Source: Oikopleura dioica | Lineage: Eukaryota; Chordata; Appendicularia; Copelata; Oikopleuridae | Assembly: GCA_907165135.1 (NCBI GenBank) | Contig: OU015568.1 | Location: 1,248,501 to 1,312,500, forward strand | Length of the DNA stretch: 64,000 nt | Direction of reading: 5' to 3' | In this document: positions 11,652 to 23,200 of the stretch, piece after piece | Layout of the letters: every line of letters begins with the position of its first letter | Numbering within the stretch: position 1 is the first letter of the stretch | The notes under the pieces: generated by a model | Database searches by the model: none | What the model was told of the DNA's origin: nothing | What the model saw: the letters and a program-made list of their open reading frames with translations, nothing else | Made by a program: the position numbers and the translations under genes

Positions 11652-12253
11652 ATGTCGCGACGCGTAAAAAGTATTGTGGAACCTGAACTGCCGGAAAAAG
11701 AAGAGCCAGAAGAAGAAAAGCCTGAAGAGAAGAAGAAGAGTGCCAGGGTTGCTCAGAAGATAAGAACTTTGAACTCACAAGCGTTGAATTCTGCCTTGCT
11801 CGTTGGAAATTTCATAACATTAAAGTAGGCACTAGAATTTTTTTGTAAAAAAAATATTATTTCAGAAATGAAATTGAGAAGCTTGAGTACTGCGATGCTT
11901 ACTGTCCGGATCAGTTTCATCAAGAATGCTACGACGCCCTTGAAGGCAAAGGTCTGATTTCGAACAACTTGTCTACTAGACATTTTATAATTTCAGCGCG
12001 GCTAAAAACCTATTGTCTTCGATACCCAATCCACTTTAAAATCGCGCTTTCAAGCATCAGCATCCTCCTTCAAGCCATTTACGGGATGATGGACATTTCG
12101 TTGATGGTTGAAAAGCGACAGGATGAAAACGCTGGACTTAATGAAGACGAGATGGAGGAGAAAATGCAGAACAGGACTACTTATACTTACTGCATCGGAA
12201 CAATTGGGTTGTTCATTTCTGTAGTAAACTATCTTTTGACTGCTTTTGAATAA
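11652..12253 (+). CDS. Small two-helix membrane protein, unrecognised
   Basis: Three exons (11652-11824, 11866-11951, 11997-12253) join in frame to 171 residues. The N-terminal third is highly charged (LPEKEEPEEEKPEEKKKS). The middle has four cysteines (EYCDAYCPDQFHQECYD). The last exon has two hydrophobic stretches (FKIALSSISILLQAIYGMM and GTIGLFISVVNYLL) separated by an acidic loop. That pattern suggests two membrane spans with both ends on the same side. Introns are 41 and 45 nt. The gene ends 163 bp before the receptor kinase on the same strand, so the two could share an operon, though the gap is longer than usual. I see no known family. Confidence 0.68.
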
Positions 12254-12416
12254 ATATTCTGCTGGACGAATGAAATAGTTTTCACCGAAAAATGCAAAAT
12301 CGACAGAATACATTCTGTCTGGAAAGATCCTCGAATGAACGCGCAGCTCTAAATAGCTAATTTCGCATCTAAAAGCAAACAAAAAGAGAAATCGAAACGT
12401 CCCTTAAAATGTACTG

Positions 12417-14433
12417 ATGAAATTTGGAGTTTTGGAAATTTTGTTTCTTTCGTTGTTGCTGAGATGTGAGGGGACGAATATTTCATGTCATCATTTTGCT
12501 ATTTCATATCCTAACAGGTAGAACTAAATTTGAATTGAATAAATATTACACAGTAAAAATTTCAACCAATATTTTTTGGAAATAAGGTCAAAAAAAAAGA
12601 AATTTTTAGTTCTGGAGAAATTACTGAAAACTACGATGACAAAGAGCGCACAAATTGTTACCAATGCTCTCGTAGAATCCGCAATTTTCGTACAGTTTCT
12701 GGCGAGGAACACGGAAAAAGTCATCGAAACAAAAACTGTACGTCTGAAAGATGTCACGTTTACATGGTTTTGTACGATTGCGTCGACACAAAGCCTCTTG
12801 GTGTGAATACGAGCGAATACGATTATCAGCGAGGAGAGCCGGAAGAATATTGCGACAGTGGAGATTATTGCTCGGAAAGAATGGAAAAGGCGCCGATTTT
12901 CAAGCACATGGAGATCTACCAAGAAAAATTAAATCGCAGATATCTTATTCTATGTATCTCGATATTGTTTGTAGGCCTCATCTTCTTGGTTGTGCGGAAT
13001 AAGAGAATAAACGCAAAGAAGAAAAAACTGCTGGAAAACAAGGAAGAGGAACAAATCGCATTACACGATAAATGCCAACTGGAAAAAGAAGCTGAAGATA
13101 AATCGATTGATCTCTCGGGCTCTGGTGCTGAAATAAGCATTGATTTCACCGATGACTCCCTTCCTTTTCTATCAGGTTTTCTTTTCAACATGAAAAATTT
13201 TTTTAATGATTTTTAAGGATCTGGAGGGGGAATGCCAGCTTTAGGGAAAGAAACAATAGCCCAGCAAATAAAAGGGCTTGAAGAAATAGGAAATGGTGAT
13301 CGATTTTAGTATCATAAAAATTGTTAATTTTAACCAAATTATTCATCATAAAACAGGGTCCGGACTTCATGGCTCAGTCTACCGCGCGCTTTGGCATGGA
13401 GAATTCATTGCAGTCAAAAAGTTTCAATCTTGGGATGACGAAAGCTGGAGACACGAGTTGGAGATTTTCAGGACTCAGATGATTTCTCATCGGAACATCT
13501 TGCGAGTCATCGCTGCCGCTTCCAGAGATAACGGGACAGCGACTGAAAGATGGCTCGTCACTGAATTTCATCCGCATGGATCGCTCTATGATTATTTGAG
13601 GACGCATAATCGAAGTTTGAAGCCGCCCCAATGTTTCAAGCTCTTGAATTCCTGTATGTTTTAATTCGATTGCTCGATTAAAATGATTTTAAGTGATGTG
13701 CGCCATCGAGCACCTTCACCGAACGATTCACACTCAAAAGCAAATCAATGGAGAAATGAAGACAATCAGCAAAATTGCCATTGTCCATCGAGACATCAAA
13801 TCTAGAAATATTCTCGTCTCAAACGGCGGAGAATGCATTCTTGCCGACTTCGGTCTGTCTCTTCGACTGGATCAGTGGGAAGTGGACGAAAAAGACAAGC
13901 CTGACAACTTCTTCAGTAAAAAGATTGGAACGACAAGGTTTTTTCAAGGCGATTTTCGGGATTATCGGGAAACGTTTTTAGGTACATGGCTCCAGAAGTT
14001 CTGGGAGACACACTCGCTAGAGATTCGTTCGAGAATTACAAAAAGGCTGACATGTACTCGATTGCTCTGGTAATTTGGGAAATTCTCAGTCGTACACTTT
14101 TAAAGGGAATGGTCACTGATGACTTGTGCCCATACAAGTAAATTGCCTTCCTCAATCAATTTCCAAAAATGATTTAGCCAGCCATACACACGTGAGCTTG
14201 GAAATCTGCCCGATCCCTCAATTCCTCAAATGACAGACGTCGTCGTCCACCGCCGACAGCGGCCTATTATTCCTCATGAAATCGTTCGAGACCCGATTTT
14301 CAAGAAAGTGGCAAAACTGACAATGGAATGCTGGGATCCAAAACCAACAAATCGTCATTCTGCTTTACGGATGCTCAAATCTCTAAGAGAGATCGAAAAA
14401 TTGTACAAAGAAGAGAATTTCAATGAAAAATGA
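12417..14433 (+). CDS. TGF-beta/activin type I receptor Ser/Thr kinase (ALK4/5/7-like)
   Basis: This is a membrane receptor kinase that phosphorylates Smads after ligand binding. Seven exons (12417-12517, 12610-13175, 13218-13295, 13357-13653, 13694-13937, 13982-14137, 14178-14433) give 565 residues in frame. It has a signal peptide (MKFGVLEILFLSLLLRCEG), a Cys-rich ectodomain (NCYQCSRR, DYDSG-type cysteines) and a single membrane span (LILCISILFVGLIFLV). The GS box is SGSGGGMPALGKETIAQQI, which identifies it as type I. The kinase domain shows GSVYRALWHGEFIAVKKF, IVHRDIKSRNILV, ADFGLS and MAPEVLG. The L45 loop reads RDNGTATE, closest to the NKDNGTWTQ loop of ALK4/5/7, so an activin/TGF-beta-type Smad branch is inferred rather than BMP. 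Confidence 0.93.
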
Positions 14434-14518
14434 ATCGATGATTGTTTAAAGAAAGTTTTTTTTTTATAAACGTCATAAAGATCAAAATCTTGCTGTCGAT
14501 TGTTAAAAATAAATTAAG

Positions 14519-16737
14519 TCAGTTTCGGTTGCCCTTGCATACAGCAAGCAGAAGTTTCTCTGCGTCTCCTCTGAATTCAGACTTGATTGCGTCTTCTAGA
14601 GTTCGTTTTCCACTGCCGAGCTTTTTGAATTCGGTCTTCACATTTTCGAGGCAGATTTCAGCAGTGAAAACCAAGTTCCAAATGACTGTGTCTTCGTCGG
14701 TTCCAGCTCCTTTCATGCCTTTATAAATTCGGCTAAAGGGCTTTAGTGAGAAAAAAAAAGAAAAAGTTTTACCTAGCGAAATAGTTTCCAGGATTTTTGG
14801 CAAGTTTGACGACAGTTTTATACGCGCTGCAGAGCTCCTAAAGATTACAAACGTCAATTTTCCCGAAGTCAGTAAAATTTCCTATCGTACAGTGTCAACA
14901 AGACACTTTGGAAACGTTATCAAAAATATTTATTGTCTCCAGAGAAACAAACCATCTTTCCTGTTCGAAAAGCACCCCGGTCGAATTCTTTTTGCGAGAA
15001 AAAAATGGATCAGCATATGATTTTAACGCTAGAAAAAATGATGAAAAAGATGGTGAAGAATGAGCTTCGTCTATTTGAATTACAAACTGGTATTCTTATG
15101 TCAACTTCAAATTCAAAAATATTTCTCGAACTATTCAAGATCTCTACGGTAGAATCGCAGAACTTGAAGCAAAAGTGAATAAGCTTGATCCTAACACCCA
15201 ATTTACAAGTGATCATTCGAATGGAATAGGTACAAATCCCTCTTCTGGTGATTTTTTCGCAAAATATGAGAAGGTCTTTCAAGAAAAACTGGTTCCACTG
15301 CCAGTTAGAGATCCCAACCAGCTTACAAAAGACATTAAATTTGTTCCCGAGAGTGTCGGTAATCAGCTGCTTCAAGAAGCTCGAGTTTACGGGACAACAA
15401 GCCTAGAGCAGGGCACTAGTCTTGACGAAATGGAACGTCGCATGCAGAGGATGAAAAAAGCCTTGAACATGGAAGGTACTCAGTCTTTCTCAAAAAACTT
15501 GAAAATGTTAAGGATCACAACTTGGAATGAACTCAAATGGGGAATATTTTGTTCACGAATGATTTCGCAAAAATAAAATGATGCAAAAAATTAACATTTT
15601 TGATAAGTGTACCTTACTAGTTTCGCTCTCGATCATCTTTTCCATCAGAGTTCCCGTCTTCTTTTCAAAGATCAGGATAATTTCCCTCAATTGCACAAAA
15701 GATCGTCTAGCGAAGATCATCGAAAAGGTTTCTTCATCAGTTCCCCATTTCTTGGGACCAGCTTTGATAAGCAAATCAGCATCTCGCTCAGCAGCGGCTC
15801 GGTCAAGTGGCTGGTTTTCTTCTCGGGTACCCTGAGGAAAACATTTCCTTTTTGTTAATTTTTTTGATTTACCTGGAGCAAGCAGACCATGAATTTTTCG
15901 AAATCACCGCTGGTATCGCCCTTGACATCCTTTTCGAGGTCCCGGCCGAACTCCTTTTTGTACTCTTCCTTGATTTCTAAACATTTTTTTCATTTTCAAA
16001 GATGCCCAGCCAACTCACCAGTGATTCCTTTGTTGCTTTGCGAGCAAATAATCTCAATCAGCGTCGTTTCATCTGTCCCGGCTCCCTTAATTGCGGCCCT
16101 GAAAAAAGACAGTTACCGTCAAAACAAATCATACGTATCCAACTCTAATTTCTTTATTTACCGATGCACCCGATCTCTCGATAGAACAAAGGACGCAATA
16201 TGTAACGAAATGCGTTGTTGGGCAATTAGTGTTTTGCATGATATTAATAGATTTAATTCGGAATATATCCGCTCTTCGAACAATTATTACCTCAGTTTGT
16301 GGGCAGCATGATTTTTTCGCGTTCGGCAGAGGGCTTTCAAGCCTTTTCGCAAATCGTTTCGCTTGATTTTTCGATTCTAAATGATATTGTTAAGGGAGTT
16401 TATTTGTTAATTCAGAGTTTAAGGACTAAATTTTTAATTGACATAATAAGGGTGTCACTATCAAAGCCTTTTCTAAGAACGAGAAAATATCGAATTTAAC
16501 GTTCGATACCCCCTTAATTGAGGGATTATAAACTCACTTGTCCATCAAATCTGTTCCATAGCACCCTTTGTAAACCTTGACAATCTCCTGTATCTGCGCA
16601 TTCGAATGGGTCGTGAAAACCTCAATGATCGGCTCTTCGTGAATTCCAATCGTTTTGGAGAAGCCTTTCTTCAGTTTCACAGCGGCTTCTTCATAATTCG
16701 GATTCCTCTTGGGCACAATTGTTCCACCGAAATTCAT
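14519..16737 (-). CDS. Annexin
   Basis: This is a calcium-dependent phospholipid-binding annexin. Six exons (16737-16538, 16098-16019, 15976-15873, 15831-15613, 14837-14773, 14732-14519) join in frame to 293 residues. Calcium-loop motifs are visible in repeat 2 (KGAGTDETTLIEIICSQSN), repeat 3 (KKWGTDEETFSMIFARRS) and repeat 4 (KGAGTDEDTVIW). Each is followed by a GDxEK-type helix where present. Repeat 1 is short: after HSNAQIQEIVKVYKGCYGTDLMDK the sequence goes straight into repeat 2, and I could not find its last helices in the 439-nt intron. Intron 4 (15612-14838) holds an antisense gene. The repeat 3 loop has KW in place of the usual GA. The family is certain; the subfamily is not. Confidence 0.92.
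15005..15576 (+). CDS. Coiled-coil protein nested antisense in annexin intron
   Basis: Two exons (15005-15089 and 15140-15576) give 173 residues on the strand opposite annexin, wholly inside annexin intron 4. The intron is GT-AG and 50 nt. The N-terminus (MILTLEKMMKKMVKNELRLF, then DLYGRIAELEAKVNKLD) has heptad-like spacing and should form a coiled coil. The middle and C-terminus are charged and hydrophilic (MERRMQRMKKALNME). No catalytic motif is visible. The 3' end may contain another small intron near 15475 (g|gtactcag), which would change the last residues. Function unknown. The codon pattern and clean splice phase support a real gene. Confidence 0.6.
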
Positions 16738-18633
16738 TTCCGTTGTGAACGTTGAGCTTAATTCAAGAGTTATTTTCGCTACAGTTTCTATCAAACTAAG
16801 GGTTAACCTAGATATCGAGAAGCTTGAAAATTGGTTAGATACCCTCAGTTTTGTGATCGGAAGAAAACGGCGGATTTCGAAGAGAACAAGTATGTTTCCA
16901 AAAGCAAGATTATTTAATATCTTCCGCTCGCGGAAAAGTGATAGTGAGCTATCTCCTGTAAGGAGCCGCACATTGAAGAGAATCCTTGACAAGTCTGCCG
17001 TCCCGATTGCGTCTTATGCAACTTATGCATGTTTGCGTTTTTTGATAAGGGACGGGAAAGTGGTGGAAAGAAAAAAGGGAAGGAAAAATAGAAAGTGCTT
17101 CCTTGATTATTTGAAGCAACTTGTAATTTAGCAAATAGACACTTAGTAATCCGGAAAAAAAAATAAAGGATAAGGATTTCTATTCATTGGAAAATGCTAA
17201 TTTACAAGTGGAAACCCTTAAGATTCCTTTAGAACGCGGAGAAGGGATGAAAATTTGTCTTGAGGGAAAACCATATCTACGTCTTTTTTAGACTTTGTTT
17301 TGTGATTCATGACTCAATAAACGGGATTTAAAAGGGCAACGTTGAATTTTTTCTTAACATTAGCCTATCCAAAAGCCCCCGCAAGACCTCTACTTATCAC
17401 GCTTTCGCTGGTTATGCCTATCGCCTATCTTGGGCGACGAAGTGCTATTTAATTTTTATCCTCATTTTAACATCAAATCCTCAAATCTCTCCACCCATTT
17501 TTCCTTACCTTTGAGAACTTCCCATCTTGTCTTCTTTTCGGTCGTCTTGGTCAGTTTTGAATTTGAATGGACTGTGCATCGACGCGATTTTTATAAAAGA
17601 ATATTTACCGATCGTAAAACAATATTTTTTCTATGACGGCAAGACATTTGATTTTCCATATAAAGAACGCATTAGATTTTCTTCCTGCCAATTTCCTACA
17701 CTTTTTCTTCCAAGAAAAACTCACTGGAAATTTTGATTAAGTATTGAGTCATTCAGGTTTTCCTACGTCTTGACGTCTTTATTTTTGGGCTATACTTATT
17801 TCTAAAAGAAGTTTCTGGTCATTTTTACGCGGCCAAGTTTGTTGCTAAATTTGGCATCGGTAATAAGTTTATAGATCATGTTGAGTAAAGCAAGTTTCAG
17901 AATTTAGATGGGCGAACATATTATGGGTCAACGGTAAGCTCATGCCTTGCTCAACGTTTATCTAATTACATCGATCTCGCAAGGAAAATAAATATCCTTC
18001 GTCAACTTTCACCTTGCTCGCCTTTTTTTCCTCAAATCTTAGCATTCTAGAGCTCAATTTTCAATCAATTTTTCATTGTCAAACATTGATTTGATCATCC
18101 TGCAAATAAATGAGAAAGAAACGATTTATATTTTTATGATTTTTATTAATTTTTATGGATTTTTTTGGCAAACATAGAAATATTCAACAGTTGTGTCAAA
18201 AAGTTTTAACGGAAGAGAAAAGTATGAACAGTAAGCAGTATTTTTTGATCGAGTCTAGCTGTTTTTAGACTCGATCTGTTAGGTAAAGTAACGATCGTTA
18301 AGTTTGTGTGTTGGTGATAATAGCTGAATGAAAATGGCTGTTATCAGAATATTTTGAATAAGCGCTTGAAAATTAATATTCTGATAAAGACAAGCCAGAT
18401 TCAAGGATAAGTTAGACAGATACAGTTAATATATAAAGGTGTCATCCATCCTTTATGGCCAGTCGTGTACAAATAGGTTAATTTTTTAACCAATGAAATC
18501 TAAGCTTGGGCCTCAAAAAGACTTCGATATGGAATTATCGTAATTTTCCTTAAGGGTACCCTTGCTTTAGTTTCACAGAAAAAAGACCGTTCATTTTTAT
18601 GAACGGTGGTTTTTAAAAAGAAATGAATAATAC
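16738..18633. other. Intergenic, AT-rich
   Basis: I recognise no gene here. An ORF of about 140 codons on the plus strand (16709-17131) overlaps the annexin start antisense and shows no family resemblance. At 18247-18276 there is a hairpin with an 11-bp perfect stem (gatcgagtcta, 8-nt loop, tagactcgatc). A second inverted pair, ttatcagaatatt and aatattctgataa, lies near 18339-18387. Confidence 0.5.
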
Positions 18634-19076
18634 TTAGCAGGAACCAGAAGTTTTTGCGTCAACCATCTGTCCGACGATTCGCTCAGCTCGGGCAAGCATT
18701 CTGTTTCGGGTGCAGCCGCCGAGGTTTCGTCCGACGATTCGCTTGGTGACGGATCGGATCTGGGAGGTGGCCTTGGCCTCGTTTTTCTTGGAGAGTCGCT
18801 CTTCGATTTCGCCTTCTTCCTCAGCCTGTCGTCGCTTTCGAGTCCAGGAGGTGTATTCCTCGCCGCACTTGTTGAAGGCCTTGTCGAGTCGGTCGACCAT
18901 GTTGTTGAGCTTATCACTCCATCGGTCGAAGCTTTCGCATTCGCCGTACCACTGGTTGAGGGTGTAGTTGATGTGCTCTCGGAGGTTGTCTCGCTGCTCA
19001 GCAAATGGGTTGGGAACGTCGGGCTTGGACTGGACCTCAGCGTTGGCAGCGGCAAAAGAGCAAGAGTGAATTTCAT
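18634..19076 (-). CDS. Small secreted basic protein, strongly biased codons
   Basis: I do not recognise this protein. The ATG at 19076-19074 starts MKFTLAL. The body (EVQSKPDVPNPFAEQRD to the C-terminal VDAKTSGSC) lies one frame over. Adding one T to the ttttg run near 19058 would give a continuous signal peptide ending in AAANA followed by EVQ. Either one base is missing from the read or the gene is broken. The mature part is helical, rich in Arg, Lys and Glu, with four or five cysteines (YGECE, NKCGEE, GGCTRNR, SGSC) and one NYT glycosylation site. Codons are strikingly GC-ending (ctc, gtc, aag, cga), unlike neighbours, as expected of a highly expressed gene. A TATA box lies about 75 bp upstream of the ATG. 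Confidence 0.72.
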
Positions 19077-19148
19077 ATTTATTTCTGTGTGTTTTGTCTC
19101 GAACTGAGTATCTCGGTTTGTGATGGAGAATCGACGCTGGACGCAAGG

Positions 19149-19155
19149 TTTTATA
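19149..19155 (-). promoter_or_regulatory. TATA box of the secreted-protein gene
   Basis: On the minus strand the sequence reads ctcTATAAAAcc, a consensus TATA box. It lies about 73 bp before the ATG at 19076, leaving room for a short untranslated leader. It is one of the few clear core promoters in the window and agrees with the codon bias in pointing to strong expression. Confidence 0.65.
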
Positions 19156-19383
19156 GAGCTTGAAAAATGCGAGATTGTGGAATAGATGGAGTCCGAGCGC
19201 GCGGCGGCAGGAGGCGCTGGCGAGCTGACATGAGCACGCGTGAGAGAGGAAAGGGTACTGTTGAAATAGCTACGGAGGAAATTTCTACTTGGCGACGGAA
19301 AATTTTGGGTTGAAATATGATGACCTTGTTTAGCGCTCGAAGAGTTGAAATCAAGAGAATTGTATTCTGTTTTTAGGGAGCAG

Positions 19384-20263
19384 TTAGTCGAGAATAGTAA
19401 CGTTCCATCGGACATCTTTGCCATTTCCGTCCGTGACGAAGCCGACTTTCGCCTCACCATCGTCATTCTCGCTTGTTTCCCAATCTTGAGTCTTGATCGA
19501 TCGCCCCGACGGCTCACCAATGTAGTCACATTTGGCTTTGAACCGGACGGGCTCCCCTGAATGGATTCTGATAAGAAACGAGATTGCAAATTTCCACCTC
19601 ACCATCTCTCGACAAGAACAACTCCCAGATAATCACCATTTCGCCAATCAAGAGCGTCAGACCTGGAATCTTGGAAACCTGACGAATTTTCCAGCCAAAC
19701 ATCGAAATTTCCACGTCGGATTTCAACGTGCATTTCACATTGAAAGTCCTTAGTCCCTTGGCAACAGATTTCATCAACGCCATGTAGTCTTCCTTATCAT
19801 GAGGTGGTCGGACTCCCTTGACGGCATCGTTGCCGAAGTAGTGACCTTCCATCTTGCGAACTCGGAGGACGAATTTTTCACGCTCAGTCAATGCTAAAGA
19901 CAAATTATGATGTGGTAACTTCATCATGATTTCTCTAGAAAAGAGAAACGCGCACCTGGGATCCTTGAAGCAGCTTTTTCGTAAGATGGAGGATCAACAG
20001 ACCCGCCTTGCTGCTTATCTCTAAGCATGTCTCGCATGTCAGCAATGATCTTAATTATTATTTTTTACTATAACTTCAGCCAATCAACAATTCTAGCTAA
20101 CCTTGTCTTTCTCATCCATTTCCTTTTTTCGTTGTGCTTCCCTCATTTGGTACATTTTCTTCTTCAAGTCTTCGATTTCTTTATCCTTTTCCCCAAGCTG
20201 CTGCTTGAGCATTTCAATCTCTTCCTTGTCATCGTCGACTTTTGAGCCACAGCAAAAGCACAT
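19384..20263 (-). CDS. Unrecognised cytoplasmic protein with N-terminal coiled coil
   Basis: Four exons (20263-20102, 20049-19956, 19893-19603, 19556-19384) join in frame to 239 residues. It starts MCFCCGSK, then has a heptad-rich charged helix (EEIEMLKQQLGEKDKEIEDL and on through KKKMYQMREAQRKKEM). A short Pro-Tyr segment (SVDPPSYEKAA) follows, then a globular beta-rich part (FVLRVRKMEGHYFG, FGWKIRQVSKIPGLTLLIGE, VRFKAKCDYIGEPSG) that ends WNVTILD. The C-terminal half could be a beta-sandwich domain, but I match it to no family. Clustered N-terminal cysteines could be lipidated. It ends 308 bp upstream of the secreted-protein gene on the same strand. Confidence 0.68.
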
Positions 20264-23200
20264 TTATGATTCTATCAAAAAATAAATTTTTTTAATAAAA
20301 GAATTCTCAAATTTTCGAACTCACTGTCACTGTATTGAAAGCCCTTATGCTCTACTGACTGGCAGAAATATTCTGTAGGAGTTTCCAAATATCATTATCG
20401 CTTTCATATTTATTCAGACTTCATAAAATTCAGAAATTCGCGTCCACATGTTCTAAAATATATTTGATCGTCAAATATTTTCATGTTCAAAGGAAAAAAC
20501 CAAACCCAAGATTGACGTCGGGTATCTTCAAGTTTCGAAAACAAAGACGAAATTCTCCAGTATAATTTCCTCACTCTGTCTCGGTTCTTTATCAGTCCCT
20601 CCTTTGCGCACTTATCGTTCCTTTCCTAGAGGATTATCCCTTTCATGCATATTTATGAAAGCATGAGAGAGACGGAGAAATCAGACATGCTCAACCAAGG
20701 ATCTTTCTTGGACAGTTTATCTTGTTATTTACTTTTTTTTAATCTTTATTCAAATATAGACGGAGAAATCAGAAGACGAAAATCTGGATTTTCTTCTTCT
20801 TCCTGCTCTTTTTCATTATTTCCGTAGCCAAATAAGAAAAAAAAAATGCATATGTAACATATGATATGTTCGAACATGCATCGCAAATCCCTTGCAAAGC
20901 CTTATTTCTGCACGTGACACGAGAACACTTCCGTAAATGAGTTTTACAACAAGGTAAACATACTTGTCTTGCGGTAGATTGTCTAAATAATTACTCTAGT
21001 TGATCTCAATTTAGAAGTATAGAAAAGGAAATTTGACCTAATTTCTTTAGCGCATAAAATATTAAATACAAGCTTAGCTTAGCTCAGCTTAGCCTCGTAA
21101 TTTTGAGTCAAACTGGCTAAGCTTGAGCAAAAACTTAGTTTTGAACCCATTTTTTCTTTGATTTTTCTTGAAGAAAAGTCTGTTTGAAAATCGAAGCTCA
21201 TAATGACAATCTCCTAATAAACGCATCCTAATGCAAAATTGAAAAGTTGAAAGCTTGGTTATTTTGAAATTTGACAGCCGGAGTTGATCATCAACTTTTA
21301 TCGTCTCTAATTACATCATGGAGTCGGAAATTCTCTCTGAAGGTGACCTAACTTTTGGGACAATTTTCCTTATCGAAATTTTCTTATCGCGCTAATTATT
21401 TGACCCCGTGCGGCCAAGTGCGGAACGTAAATATTACTTTCGGGAGTAAAAGGGAGGAAACGAAAAGAGAATCTCTTATCGCATCCAGTCGATTACCGAC
21501 TTGCTTGAGTCGCGCTCCTTTTGATTATCTTCTTTTTAATTTTAAGAATATTTTCGTTTGCTTTAGTGACCAAGAATTGAGGCTAAACTAACAGTACCAT
21601 TTCACGTTCCGCGAATTCCTCCTATGTTTGCGAAGATGGATTAGCTCTCATTAAATTCAAGCCACGAAATTCAGCCACGTTTTTGAAAATATGTCAGCAA
21701 GCCTAAGTTTGCCCCGTTTATTTTTATGTCATCGAATTTTTATTTGAGTGCTGTGTAGTATTACACAAGGAAGGTATTGATGATGATAATCGAATCAGCT
21801 TTTTTTTAGAAAAAAAATTTTATTTAGTAAAAAACCCTCTTGGGCCCGCCAGAGCGAAAAAACGAAAAAAACAAAAACAGGTTTAAATATTCAGAGCGCT
21901 TTTTTAGAACTTGCCCTGGCGAGGCTTTGACCTGACCGGATTTTACTGCCGGGTCATTTTTCCTCCTCTTCTATACTGTTTTGGAAGCGCTTTCCGTTTT
22001 GCAAGTTTTGCTAGAAATAGAAAATCAACACGGAAATGGACTGCTAATGACTTCAACAAGTTACCAGTGGAATTCTTTGGACTCGAAAGAGAGCAAAATT
22101 TGGGTCGAAAACCTGTATCCAAACCTGAGTCAGGGTCGTGGAAGAGCTCTAAAAATGAGCTTCCTTTTCTCAAAAAGATTATTCTTATCAAGGTCCTCTT
22201 TTTGAGCAAATTTGACCCAAATCGTGGGATTAATTTTGACGTGTCTAAATTTCCTAATTACTTTTGGGAACCATCTAATGCGCCTCCGCTCGGCTCTGAT
22301 CAACTTGTCCTGTCTCCCTTCCTCCAGCAGGAAAGTTGTATGAAAACATTAAAACTCAGTTATCATTTTAGGATGACGCAGCAGAAAATTGCAAATTTCG
22401 AATTCGAAGGGGATTATTATCAGTAGGGGCGATCGGAAGATCGTTTTGATAATAGCTAATCCGTGGCTGATTCTGATTGAAAAATCATAAGGATAAGGAG
22501 GGAGCTTTAGGTATTTTTTTTCTACAGAAAATAGGGGTCACCATTTTCACAGAGGAACATTAAAGGCAATCTACGAGCCGATTGATCATGATTATAGATA
22601 GGAGGATGGATACGGACAGAGTTGCGAATTTGTTAAGCTGAGTGATCTGAGCTGGCTGAGTGAATTGAGCAGTCGCTCAGCTCAGCTCAGCTCATTGATT
22701 TTCGAAAATGATCTGATCTGCTCAGCTCAGCTCAGCTCAGACGAGTATCACTCAGCTCAGCTCAGCTCAGCTCAATGATTTTAACACAATTTTACTACTA
22801 AAAATGCAGTAAAAAACAGCTCAGCTCAGCTCTAAATAGGGTCTGCTCAGCACAGCTCAGCTCAACTACCTAAAAAAAAGGTCTGCTCAGCTCAGCTAAA
22901 TGACCTCTGAAGAAGGGCAGCTCAGCTCAGCTCAGCTCATTTAGCTGCAAAATAGGCCAGCTCAGCTCAGAAAACTTTTCACGTAGGTTCGCTCAGCTCA
23001 GCTTAGCAAAAATAAACCAAAATTTGCAGCTCTGGATACAGGGGACCAATAAATTTCACCTTGTCATCACCTTGCGGTCATTATTGAAGAGTAGGTCCTT
23101 TATTTATCGCCATATTTGAGAGCCCTCTACCGAGTTTGTGTCCTAATTAAGAAGGAGATAGCCCCACGTTGGCCGAATAATTTTGCTGCCCGCTGAATGC

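Noticed and set aside
16709-17131. 140-codon ORF as a gag-like or transposon remnant
   Set aside because: It overlaps the annexin first exon antisense, and I find no zinc knuckle, protease or reverse transcriptase motif nearby.
18247-18276. Hairpin as a bacterial-type terminator or a microRNA precursor
   Set aside because: The stem is only 11 bp with no U tract and no gene directly upstream; it is too short for a microRNA precursor.
21911-22426. 171-codon plus-strand ORF
   Set aside because: No motif, no signal peptide, no splice partners, and the opposite strand is equally open. It sits in a region with no other gene evidence.
22665-23005. CRISPR-like array of repeats and spacers
   Set aside because: The unit is a five-base microsatellite, spacers are irregular, the genome is eukaryotic and no cas genes are present.
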